Below, piece by piece: positions 51,868 through 59,118 of a stretch of DNA of 59,118 nucleotides (position 1 is its first letter; every line of letters begins with the position of its first letter). The notes beneath the pieces were generated by a model that had not been told where the DNA came from, did not search any database, and saw only the letters and a list, made by a program, of their open reading frames with translations. The DNA is from Dokdonella fugitiva. Lineage in GTDB: Bacteria > Pseudomonadota > Gammaproteobacteria > Xanthomonadales > Rhodanobacteraceae. Where the stretch lies: contig NZ_SLWQ01000015.1 in assembly GCF_004342425.1 (NCBI RefSeq), forward strand, positions 1 to 59,118, in the 5' to 3' direction. The position numbers were made by a program, and so were the translations under genes.

Positions 51868-52288
51868 CAAAATTTTTACAAGGACCTGCCAGACAGCGCC
51901 TTACGCTACGCTGAACGAAGGGGCGCCCGTTCAGGGACATGGGCCGCCGACTCGCGTAGGCTTCGCCCCGCGCCTCGTCCAGACGGGGCGCTTTGCGTAT
52001 CCACAAGCTTGTTTTGAATGAGCTTTTTGGACGCCCGCCGCGGACCTGAACAAGGCCGGCGGATGTCCCCGGCGCGATGCGCCGGTTCGTGAAAGACGTC
52101 GGAGCGACTGCCGGGGTGGCAGACGCGACTGGCGGGCGTAGCAAGGCGCGGCAGGACCGCGCCCACGCCGCAGCGTCATCCAAATCGATGGTTCGACCCG
52201 GCCCGGCGATGGTGCGCCTGGCATGCCCGCTTGGCGTTCGCGTCGCGGCGAGCCGGGACGAACCTCCCGACTGCGAGAGGTATGCGAC
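51868..52288 (+). other. Gene-free 420-bp stretch with a strong hairpin; possible 3' end of ygfZ or small RNA
   Basis: No credible protein frame. A hairpin GCGCCTCGT/ACGGGGCGC (51974-51995, one G-T pair) followed by TTTGCG could end ygfZ transcripts. A short AAGCT/AGCTT hairpin followed by TTTTT lies at about 52003-52026. TACGCT near 51902 resembles a -10. The remaining 250 bp up to the SleB-like gene show no named element; it is probably a long 5' leader or spacer. Confidence 0.35.
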
Positions 52289-52726
52289 ATGAAACTTTCC
52301 TTTCTACTCTGGCTCGCGTCGATCCTGCCGCAGCCAGCCGCCGACCAGGTCTGCCTGGCGACGACGGTCTACCTCGAGGCGCGCAGCGAATCGAAGGTCG
52401 GCCAGATGGCGGTCGCCGAAGTGGCGATGCGCCGCCGCGAAAGCGGCCGCTGGGGCAAGACCGTCTGCGACGTCGTCCGTGCCCCCGGGCAGTTCGCGAC
52501 GACGACGATCCGTAACAACCGCGTCGTGGACGAACCGGCCGCCTGGAACACGGCCTGGCAGATCGCCGGCCGCTCGCTCGCGATCTGGGCCCTGCCGCGC
52601 GACCGGCGCAAGTTCGTCGTGCCGGACGCCGACCACTTCGTGCTCGCCGACTCGGTGTCGCCCGGCTGGATCAAGGGTCCGCCGGTCGCGACGATCGGCG
52701 CCCACAACTTCTACCGCATCAACTGA
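52289..52726 (+). CDS. SleB-like cell wall hydrolase
   Basis: A 145-residue secreted hydrolase of the Hydrolase_2/SleB family, which acts on peptidoglycan glycan strands. An N-terminal hydrophobic segment (MKLSFLLWLASILPQPAADQ) is a likely signal peptide. The conserved VCLATTVYLEARSESKVGQM holds the catalytic Glu, and the C-terminal ATIGAHNFYRIN is the usual His/Tyr end. Length fits the bare catalytic domain. A bidirectional terminator separates it from the convergent glycine-zipper lipoprotein. Confidence 0.88.
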   Translation: MKLSFLLWLASILPQPAADQVCLATTVYLEARSESKVGQMAVAEVAMRRRESGRWGKTVCDVVRAPGQFATTTIRNNRVVDEPAAWNTAWQIAGRSLAIWALPRDRRKFVVPDADHFVLADSVSPGWIKGPPVATIGAHNFYRIN

Positions 52727-52763
52727 GTCCGCGCCGCGCCCGACGGCATCGGACGAGAACCAG

Positions 52764-52796
52764 AAAAAACGGCGAAGGCCCTGCCTTCGCCGTTTT
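52764..52796. terminator. Bidirectional terminator
   Basis: AAAACGGCGAAGGC pairs perfectly with GCCTTCGCCGTTTT around a 3-nt loop, with A and T runs on the outer sides. It lies between the convergent stops at 52726 and 52816 and can serve both. Confidence 0.92.
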
Positions 52797-52815
52797 CGTT
52801 TCCGGGCCCGCCGGC

Positions 52816-53298
52816 TCAGCGCAGGCGGATCAGGCGGTTGTCGCGGATCATCACGCGATCACCCGGGCGCAGGTCGTTGTTGTCCCATTGGGTGACGGTG
52901 GCCCAGCGGCCGTCGTCGAGGCGCACCTGGAACTGCCATGCCTCGCGATCGCCGTAGTCGTTCGAATTGCGCTCGATTGCATTGCCGGCGAAGCCTCCGG
53001 CGACCGCGCCGGCAACCGTGGCGGCCGTACGGCCGTCGCCCTTGCCGACCGTGCTGCCGAGCACGCCGCCGATGATCGCGCCGAGCACCGCGCCGCCGCC
53101 GCCCGTGCTGTTCTCGCGCACGTACACGCGGCCGACCTCCTTGATCACGCCGCAGCGCGAGCAGTCGTAGGCTGCGCGCCGCTGGTAGTACGCATCGTCG
53201 TAGTAACGCGTGCGCGGCGGCGTCGCCACGCAACCCACGAGGGCGATGCCGGTTACCGCGGTCAACGCCATCGACACGAATCTGCTGCTCATCGTCAT
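52816..53298 (-). CDS. Glycine-zipper 2TM lipoprotein
   Basis: A 160-residue lipoprotein. The lipobox is ALVGCVAT (Cys about residue 23). The glycine zipper (VLGAIIGGVLGSTVGKGDGR, about 75-95) is almost identical to that of the protein at 27169-27705, while the rest of the two differ. A C-terminal beta part is rich in Arg and Asp (DDGRWATVTQWDNNDLRPGD). It is probably anchored in the outer membrane. The start at 53298 gives a standard signal peptide; a far upstream frame runs antisense through mgtE. Confidence 0.9.
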   Translation of the reverse strand: MTMSSRFVSMALTAVTGIALVGCVATPPRTRYYDDAYYQRRAAYDCSRCGVIKEVGRVYVRENSTGGGGAVLGAIIGGVLGSTVGKGDGRTAATVAGAVAGGFAGNAIERNSNDYGDREAWQFQVRLDDGRWATVTQWDNNDLRPGDRVMIRDNRLIRLR

Positions 53299-53481
53299 GG
53301 TTCCGTTGGTGGTCTGCCACGCATGGTCACGCACCCACGTTAAAGAAGCCGTGAACGGCCGCTCGCCACACCCCCGCCGGATGAACGACGGCGTTCGGTC
53401 CAACGCCGGCGGCGCTGCCCGGCTGTCGCTATGGGAGCCGCGCCGCGCTTCGGCTAGCATCGCGCGACCGCAGGGGGAACC

Positions 53482-54681
53482 ATGACGACGCCGACCGTGA
53501 CCGTGGACGAATTGCGCGACCTCGACGCCGACGATGCCGTCGTGCGCCTCGCACCGCTGCCGGACGCCTCGGTCGCGCGCCTGTTGCATGCGCTCGGCCC
53601 CGGCCGTGCGGTCGCGATCCTCGACCGCTTCGGCGCCGAACGCCGCCGCCAGATCGCCTTCGCCGCGGGCCAGGGCGAGGACGGCCAGTGGCTGCAGGGG
53701 CAGCACTGGCCCGAAGGTTCGATCGGCCGCCTCATGGAACCGGCGCCGGCCGTGTTCGACGGGGACGCGACGGTGGCGCAGGTGATCGAAACCTTGCGCC
53801 CGGTCGTCTCCCACACGCTCGTTACTTATGTGTTCGTCGTCGACGCGGACCGCGCCCTGACCGGCATCGTCGCGTTCCGCGAACTCGCGTTCGCACGCGC
53901 GACCCAGCGCCTGTCGGAAATCATGGTGTCGCGGCCGTTCTCGCTGCAGCCGCAGACCGCCGTGCTCGATGCGATGCGCGAAGTCGTGCGCCGCCACTAT
54001 CCCGTTTACCCCGTCTGCGATGCCGACGGCCGCCTGATCGGCGTCGTGCGCGGAGCGGTCATCTTCGAGGAGCAGGCGTTCGAGATCAGCGCCCAGGCCG
54101 GCGCGATGGTCGGCGTCGAGAAGGAGGAACGCCTGGCGACGCCGTGGCAACGCGCGCTGCGCTTCCGCCACCCGTGGCTGCAGATCAACCTCGTCACCGC
54201 GTTCGTCGCGGCGAGCGTGGTCGGGCTGTTCCAGGGCACGGTCAACCGCATCGTGCTGCTCGCGGTGTTCATCCCGGTGCTGTCCGGGCAGTGCAGCAAC
54301 ACCGGCTGCCAGTCGCTCGCGGTCACCCTGCGCGGCATGACGCTCGGTGAAGTCGGCGCAAACCGCACGCGCGCGCTGCTGTGGAAGGAAACCTGGCTCG
54401 GCTTCGTCAACGGTGCGCTGACCGGGCTCGTCGCCGCGATCGGCATGTTCTGGCTCGCCCGCCACCAGGAGCATCCCCAAGCCCTCATGCTCGCCGCGAT
54501 CACGTTCGTCGCGATGGCGGGCAGCTGCGCCCTGTCGGGCGTCGCGGGTGCCGCGGTTCCGCTCGCGCTCAAGCGGCTCGGCGCCGATCCCGCGACGGCG
54601 TCCGGCATCTTCCTGACCACCGCGACCGACGTCGTCAGCATGGGCCTGTTCCTCGGCCTCGCCGCGTGGCTCATCGCGTGA
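53482..54681 (+). CDS. mgtE: MgtE-family magnesium transporter
   Basis: A 399-residue inner-membrane Mg2+ channel. An N-terminal cytosolic domain (about 1-75) is followed by two CBS domains (about 80-205, with LMEPAPAVF and IMVSRPFSLQ at their starts). Five transmembrane helices then follow; the selectivity region is in SGQCSNTGCQSLAVTLRGMT and the conserved FLTTATDVVSMGLFL is the pore end. It is shorter than typical MgtE (about 450) because the N-domain is reduced. There is no Mg-sensing leader visible upstream. Confidence 0.93.
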   Translation: MTTPTVTVDELRDLDADDAVVRLAPLPDASVARLLHALGPGRAVAILDRFGAERRRQIAFAAGQGEDGQWLQGQHWPEGSIGRLMEPAPAVFDGDATVAQVIETLRPVVSHTLVTYVFVVDADRALTGIVAFRELAFARATQRLSEIMVSRPFSLQPQTAVLDAMREVVRRHYPVYPVCDADGRLIGVVRGAVIFEEQAFEISAQAGAMVGVEKEERLATPWQRALRFRHPWLQINLVTAFVAASVVGLFQGTVNRIVLLAVFIPVLSGQCSNTGCQSLAVTLRGMTLGEVGANRTRALLWKETWLGFVNGALTGLVAAIGMFWLARHQEHPQALMLAAITFVAMAGSCALSGVAGAAVPLALKRLGADPATASGIFLTTATDVVSMGLFLGLAAWLIA

Positions 54682-54740
54682 CGCGCGACCGGCGCATCGA
54701 ATGGATGGCCGCAGGCGGGCGCACGCGCTAACCTGCCGCC

Positions 54741-57158
54741 ATGTCCCATCCGGTCTATCTCTTCGGCGAATATCGCGTCGATCCGCTCGCGCGCGAGCTG
54801 CATCGCGGCAGCGAACTGCTGGCGCTGTCCCCGAAGGTGTTCGACTGCCTCGTCTACCTCATCGAGCACCGCGACCGCGCGGTCGGCCGCGACGAACTCA
54901 TCGCCGCGGTATGGGGCAAGCTCGACGTCAGCGACACCCTGCTCGGCCAGACCCTGCTGAAGGCACGTCGCGCGGTCGGCGACGACGGCAACGAACAGAA
55001 CGCGATCCGCACGATCCCGCGCTTCGGCTATCGCTGGATCCGCGAACTGGAGACCGCACGCACCGACGAGCCCGACCCGCGGGAGTCCGCTCCGTCGACA
55101 CCGCCGTCCGCTCCCGCGGCGACGACCGCCACCGAGCCGCCGGCGGAGGCGGTCGCCGCCACAACTGCGGCGCCGCCTGCGGGACCGCACCGGCGGGTTG
55201 CGATCTTGGCCGGCGCAGCGGCATTCGTGCTTGCCACGCTCGCGCTCGCCTGGCTGTTGCCTCCGCGCGGTCGCGACGCGCTGCCGCCGAAGCCGGCACA
55301 GGTCGCGTCGAACGACGCCCTCGTCGTGCTTCCGGCGACGGTCGAATCGAGCGAGGAATGGGCCTGGCTGCGTCTCGGCCTCATGGACCTCGTCGCCTCG
55401 CGGCTGCGCCAGGCCGGCCAGGTCGTCGCACCGAGCGACAACGTCGTCGCCGCCTGGCGTACCGCGAGCGCGGGAGGTGGCGACCCGGCGACCGTCGTGC
55501 GCAGCCTCACCGGCGCGCGCGAGGTGATCGTGCCGCAAGTCGCGCGCGTCGCCGACGACTGGCTCGTACAGATCGAACTGCGCGAGAACGACGGCCGGCG
55601 CCGTACGATCGAAGCGCGCGGCAGCGACCCGATCGAAACCGCGCGCAACGCGAGCGACCAGTTGCTCGTGCTGCTCGGCAAGTCGCCGGTGGCCACGCAC
55701 GACGACGTCCCGGTGTCGGTCGCCGGGCTCCTGCAACGCACGGAAGCCTCGCTGCTCGGCGATGATTTCGCGACCGCCCGGCGCCTGATCGAAGCGGCCC
55801 CCGCCGCCGTGCGGGCGACGCCGGCGATCGGCGTGCGGCTCGCCCAGATCGACTACCGCAGCGGACGCCTCGATGCCGCGCGCGGCACGCTCGAACAGGT
55901 GCTCGCTCAGGTGTCGGCGGAGACCGACCCCGTGCTGCGCGCGCAGGCGCTGCACATGCTCGGCGCGCTCGCCGTGCGCGAGGACCGCAGCGCGGACGCG
56001 GTGCCGATCTTCGAGGAGGCAATCCGCCTGACCGAGTCGCGCCACGAGCCGGTCGTGGTCGGCCAGGCCTACACCGGGCTCGCTGCCGCGCTGGTCAACC
56101 TGTGGCGGTTCGACGAGGCGGCAAGCGCGCTCGCGCGTGCGCGCATCGCCCTCACGCTCGCCAACGACACGCTGTCGCTCGCGCGGGTCGACGCCAACGA
56201 AGGCATCCTCAACAACAACCGCGGCCGGCATGCCGAAGCGCTGCCGGTGCTGCAGCGCGCGGCCGACCGCTTCCGCCATTTCGGCGCGCTCAACGACCTC
56301 GCCCTCACCGTCACCGCGCAGATCAAGGCGCAGATCGCGCTGCTCGACGCGTCGGGCGCCGTCGCCACGAGTGAGTCGCTGCTGCCGCAGCGCGCGCAAC
56401 TGGTGAATGCGCGCACGCGCGGCAACTTCGACCTGCAACGTGCGCGCGCACTCGCCGCCGTCGGTCGCCTCACCGACGCACGCCGGCTGCTCGACGAATT
56501 GCGCCGCGACGCATCGCTCGCCGACCAGGCCGAACTGCCCGGCAGCATCGCCGCGGAGAGCGCGCGCCTGCAGCTCGCGGCCGGCGATGCGGCACAGGCG
56601 GCGGAGTCGGCCCGCCGCGCGGTCGCGGCGCTGCCGACGACCGACGAAGCGCACGTGCGCGCGCAAGCCTGGCTCACGCTCGTGCGCGCGCTGCTCGCCG
56701 GCGGCCACGCCGGCGACGCGCGCGACCAATGCGCGCAGTTCCAGCAATGGACGAAGGAACATGGCGACATGCCTTCGGTCATCCAGTTCGCGCGACTGGC
56801 CGAGGCCGAACTCGCGCGCGCCGCGCAGCGCCGCGAGGACGCCGACCGCAGCTTCGCGGCCGCGTTCGACGAGGCCGAGCGCTGGGGCGTGCCGCACGAC
56901 CTCGCCATCGTCGTTTCCTCCTGGGGCACCAGCCTGATCGCCGACCGCGAACTCGACCGCGCCAGCGAAGTCGTCGGCCGCGTCGCGCGCTGGGCCGAAC
57001 AGGACTACGACTGCGCCCTGCTGCAGGCGCAGCTGTATGGCGCCCTGCACCAGACCGACGCCTGGCGCGCCGCCCTCGCCCGCGTGCGCGCCCTCGCCGG
57101 GGAACGTACGGTGCCGAGTGGTGCGGCGATCGACGAGCCAGCGACGCGCAGCGGCTGA
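54741..57158 (+). CDS. Membrane-bound winged-helix transcriptional regulator with TPR domain
   Basis: An 805-residue one-component regulator of the CadC/ToxR type. The N-terminal winged helix (about 1-105) carries FGEYRVDPLARELHRG, LSPKVFDCLVYLIEHRDRAV, the AVWGKLDVSD stretch and the final IPRFGYRWI. A Pro/Ala linker leads to one transmembrane helix (about 151-172, VAILAGAAAFVLATLALAWL). The periplasmic part (about 190-800) starts with a TolB-N-like region and then holds several TPR units. Such proteins are common in Xanthomonadales, often of unknown input. It is 59 bp after mgtE; the shared strand does not prove a joint role. Confidence 0.9.
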   Translation: MSHPVYLFGEYRVDPLARELHRGSELLALSPKVFDCLVYLIEHRDRAVGRDELIAAVWGKLDVSDTLLGQTLLKARRAVGDDGNEQNAIRTIPRFGYRWIRELETARTDEPDPRESAPSTPPSAPAATTATEPPAEAVAATTAAPPAGPHRRVAILAGAAAFVLATLALAWLLPPRGRDALPPKPAQVASNDALVVLPATVESSEEWAWLRLGLMDLVASRLRQAGQVVAPSDNVVAAWRTASAGGGDPATVVRSLTGAREVIVPQVARVADDWLVQIELRENDGRRRTIEARGSDPIETARNASDQLLVLLGKSPVATHDDVPVSVAGLLQRTEASLLGDDFATARRLIEAAPAAVRATPAIGVRLAQIDYRSGRLDAARGTLEQVLAQVSAETDPVLRAQALHMLGALAVREDRSADAVPIFEEAIRLTESRHEPVVVGQAYTGLAAALVNLWRFDEAASALARARIALTLANDTLSLARVDANEGILNNNRGRHAEALPVLQRAADRFRHFGALNDLALTVTAQIKAQIALLDASGAVATSESLLPQRAQLVNARTRGNFDLQRARALAAVGRLTDARRLLDELRRDASLADQAELPGSIAAESARLQLAAGDAAQAAESARRAVAALPTTDEAHVRAQAWLTLVRALLAGGHAGDARDQCAQFQQWTKEHGDMPSVIQFARLAEAELARAAQRREDADRSFAAAFDEAERWGVPHDLAIVVSSWGTSLIADRELDRASEVVGRVARWAEQDYDCALLQAQLYGALHQTDAWRAALARVRALAGERTVPSGAAIDEPATRSG

Positions 57159-57420
57159 GGCCGGATCCACCCCGCCGATGGCCGCGGCGCCCCCCGCTGC
57201 AACGGCCGTCCAGCCGGCCATACCGCCGAAAATCAGCCCGCCTTCATGCGATGCGAACGAAAAGCGAATGAAGATGGAGTGCGCGGGCATGCCATCTACA
57301 CGATGATGGTGCCGTCAGCAGCCGAGGGGGCGGTCGCCATGCATCACCAGCGTATTTCCAGGCGTCCGGGCCTCGGCCCGCCGGGCCCGTCGCCGTCGTT
57401 CTTCACCTGATTCCGTGACA

Positions 57421-57585
57421 GGCCGCGACGAAGCGGCCGCGTGCATCGTCCTCGATGCAAGGTCCCCCCGGTCGGGGTACCCCCCAACAGCCCCGACCGG
57501 CCCCGCCGTCGCCTCCCTCTCTCCCTCGGGCGACGGCGGGAATTTCTCCCTGACGCGTCCCGGTCCGCCGCCTTGGCGGGCCGGG
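57421..57585. other. Five consecutive hairpins in the gene-free region before folP
   Basis: Within 57159-57700 no protein gene is supported. Five inverted repeats follow each other: GGCCGC (57421-57426 with 57433-57438), GCATCG (57443-57448 with 57453-57458), CCGGTCGGGG (57468-57477 with 57491-57500), CCCGCCGTCGCC (57502-57513 with 57529-57540) and CCCGGTCCGCC (57559-57569 with 57575-57585, one G-T pair). All but the last are perfect. There is no T-run after them, so they are not simple terminators. They could be a structured RNA or a DNA cruciform site. Confidence 0.55.
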
Positions 57586-57700
57586 ACTCGCGCGTGTCCG
57601 GATGGAATGGCGCGGGACATCGAAGGGACTCACACGAATCCAGCCCGCGCGGCGCGTGGCCTCGGGTACGTGTCCCGGGGCACGCGCAGCGCATGTCCCG

Positions 57701-58594
57701 TCAGTCGTCGTCCCAGAGACTCGCCTTCTTCACGGCGACCGGCTTGCGTCCGGCACCATCACCGGCGGCGACCGCATGCCAGACCGCGAGTGCGTCGCGC
57801 GTCGGCGCGACGTCGTGCACGCGCACGATCGCCGCGCCGCGTTGCGCGGCGATCAGCGCCGCGGCGACCGAGCCCGCGACGCGTTCGTGCGGATCCTCGC
57901 GGCCGGTCAGCACGCCGATCGATCGCTTGCGCGACAACCCGACCATCACCGGTGCGATCTCGGGGAAGCGATCGAGCGCGCGCAGCAACGCGAGGTTGTG
58001 CTCGAGCGTCTTGCCGAAGCCAAAGCCGGGATCGACGAGGATCTTCTTCTTGTCGATGCCCGCCATCTGGCACGCGAACAGGCGCTCGGCGAGGAAGCGG
58101 TGCACTTCGCCGACGACGTCGTCGTAATGCGGCGCGTCCTGCATCGTGCGCGGCTCGCCCTGCATATGCATCACGCACACGGGCACGCCAAGCGCGGCGG
58201 CCGCATCGAGCGCGCCGTCGCCGCGCAACGCACGCACGTCGTTGATCAGCCCCGCACCCGCGGCGACCGCCGCGCGCATCACCTCGGCCTTCGAGGTGTC
58301 GATCGAGATCGGCACCTTCACCTGCCGCGCGAGCGCCTCGATCACCGGCACGACGCGCGCGATCTCGGTCGCCGCGTCGACCTCGTCCGCGCCCGGCCGC
58401 GTCGACTCGCCGCCGACGTCGAGCAGGTCCGCGCCCTGTTCGACGAGCGCGAGCCCGTGTTCGATCGCGCGCGCGGGATCGAGGAACTCGCCGCCGTCGG
58501 AGAACGAATCGGCCGTCACGTTGACGATGCCGCACACGAGCGTGCGGTCGAGCACGAGTTCACGGCCGTTGCAGTCGAGGCGGAGGTGGAACAT
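57701..58594 (-). CDS. folP: Dihydropteroate synthase
   Basis: A 297-residue TIM-barrel enzyme that joins pterin pyrophosphate and p-aminobenzoate in folate synthesis; it is the target of sulfonamides. The conserved loops are present: NVTADSFSDGG (about 25-35), DVGGESTRPGA (about 59-69), SIDTSK (about 97-102), DPGFGFGKTLEHN and GLSRKRSIG. Length is a little above E. coli (282). In relatives it often sits between ftsH and glmM; neither is present here because an IS edge lies some 430 bp upstream. Confidence 0.96.
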   Translation of the reverse strand: MFHLRLDCNGRELVLDRTLVCGIVNVTADSFSDGGEFLDPARAIEHGLALVEQGADLLDVGGESTRPGADEVDAATEIARVVPVIEALARQVKVPISIDTSKAEVMRAAVAAGAGLINDVRALRGDGALDAAAALGVPVCVMHMQGEPRTMQDAPHYDDVVGEVHRFLAERLFACQMAGIDKKKILVDPGFGFGKTLEHNLALLRALDRFPEIAPVMVGLSRKRSIGVLTGREDPHERVAGSVAAALIAAQRGAAIVRVHDVAPTRDALAVWHAVAAGDGAGRKPVAVKKASLWDDD

Positions 58595-59023
58595 GGCGGC
58601 ATCCGGGTGGGCGATGCTCTGATTATTCCATTCCCAGAGGCGGCGTCCATCTCTGCCACTCGAACGGATCGGACGCGTGTCCTCGGAAGGAATGCGGTCG
58701 ACCTCGTCCGAACGTCACCGCGCGGACGATTCAAACGGATAATTCCTCCGTCCCCTTTGACCTTTGATTGCGCAGATGTTTAATTAGACGGTCCGAGAAA
58801 TCGGGGGCAGTCCACTCCGTCCTCTTTGACTCTTCAGTCAGGAGCTCGCGGGATGCCCAAGGCATCACTGATTGCGTCATCGATCGTGCGATAACTTTTC
58901 AGAGCATGAATCCCGCATGGTTCCTGCCGCCTCGGTAGTTCATGGTTGTATTCGTCCCAATATCGTTCAGGCAGGCGGCCTGGTTGAACCGCCCCGGGAT
59001 TCGTGGAGGCTCCAACTCTTGAG
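58595..59023 (-). other. IS-bounded tail with a partial unrecognised reading frame and repeat remnants
   Basis: This spacer is visibly less GC-rich than the rest of the window. A minus-strand frame without start runs from the IS boundary (59023) to a stop at 58834-58836 and would encode about 62 residues, including LPERYWDEYNHELPRRQEP and DDAISDALGIPRAPD. It could be the 3' part of a gene cut by the IS, but I do not recognise it. Two similar motifs, CTCCGTCCCCTTTGACC (58747-58763) and CTCCGTCCTCTTTGACT (58815-58831), resemble sequences seen next to REP-associated transposases. Confidence 0.35.
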
Positions 59024-59114
59024 GGAAGGTCTGAATAAGCCCTCGCCGCCCCATGCCAGAAGCACGATTTGCAGAACCGGCATCGAAACCTGGCGCAAAG
59101 TTGCCAAAATCTCG
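59024..59114. mobile_element. Terminal fragment of an IS5-type insertion sequence (right window edge)
   Basis: An exact inverted copy of positions 1-91. The terminus GGAAGGTCTGAATAAG abuts the unique DNA at 59023. The preceding four bases (TGAG) do not fit the YTAR target rule as well as those on the left. The same IS end faces the window on both sides, so the two copies are in opposite orientation. Confidence 0.7.
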
Positions 59115-59118
59115 CCGC

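Noticed and set aside
53299..54480. Long minus-strand frame antisense to mgtE
   Set aside because: It is an open frame produced by GC-rich third positions; mgtE on the other strand has clear CBS and transmembrane motifs.
57315..57620. Possible 101-residue minus-strand gene in the region before folP
   Set aside because: It is Arg/Pro/Gly-rich with no motif, lies across the hairpin run, and has no ribosome-binding site or codon pattern like its neighbours.

Overview
The window reads as a GC-rich gammaproteobacterial chromosome segment of the Xanthomonadales (Lysobacterales), probably near Rhodanobacteraceae or Lysobacteraceae. The main grounds are the acetylated arginine pathway (N-acetylornithine carbamoyltransferase argF', argG, deacetylase argE, a fused N-acetylglutamate kinase/synthase, argC, argH), the block fabH-fabD-fabG-acpP-fabF-pabB-mltG-tmk-holB-pilZ, and the many short heptamer-like intergenic repeats. 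The first 91 bp are the perfect reverse complement of positions 59024-59114 and look like one end of an IS5-type insertion sequence. The segment is therefore probably a whole contig bounded by two oppositely oriented copies of the same IS.

Layout, left to right. 0.1-3 kb: two tandem membrane-anchored Sel1-like proteins, a small PGPGW-type membrane protein and an integrase remnant. 3-10 kb: an exported amidohydrolase, a PPM phosphatase, and the set dnaQ-rnhA-methyltransferase (yafS-like) divergent from gloB-mltD, an arrangement also found in enterobacteria. 10-15.5 kb: fabI, a small GIY-YIG nuclease gene nested among palindromic repeats, an unusually long aromatic amino acid ammonia-lyase, hisS and a tRNA-Pro. 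15.5-18 kb: a small conserved-looking protein of unknown function, an alpha/beta hydrolase and a PIG-L deacetylase. 18-27 kb: the minus-strand arginine cluster argF'-argG-argE-argB/A-argC-proS-argH, whose prolyl-tRNA synthetase is of the short, alphaproteobacterial type. 27-33 kb: a glycine-zipper protein, cysS-sufE, an NTE-type patatin esterase and a ketopantoate reductase. 33-45.4 kb: pilZ, holB, tmk, mltG, pabB and the fatty-acid cluster with rpmF and yceD, then a small membrane protein and maf. 45.4-52 kb: the succinate dehydrogenase locus with the assembly factors SdhE and an SDHAF4-like protein, a YgfX-like protein and an uncharacterised membrane SRPBCC protein, divergent from ygfZ. 52-59 kb: a SleB-like cell-wall hydrolase, a second glycine-zipper lipoprotein, MgtE, a winged-helix/TPR regulator, a run of five hairpins, folP and a less GC-rich IS-bounded tail.

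Most genes are housekeeping: arginine synthesis, fatty-acid synthesis, the TCA/respiratory chain, folate, tRNA charging and DNA replication. The less ordinary content lies between and at the edges of genes. It includes a GIY-YIG gene enclosed by inverted palindromic repeats, several repeat families that supply coding sequence at gene ends (argG, argF', fabD, rnhA), a 17-bp inverted repeat at the start of argG, a short-chain dehydrogenase in the fab cluster without its catalytic Tyr/Lys, and a structured gene-free region before folP. No rRNA, CRISPR array, prophage or recognisable defence island was seen.
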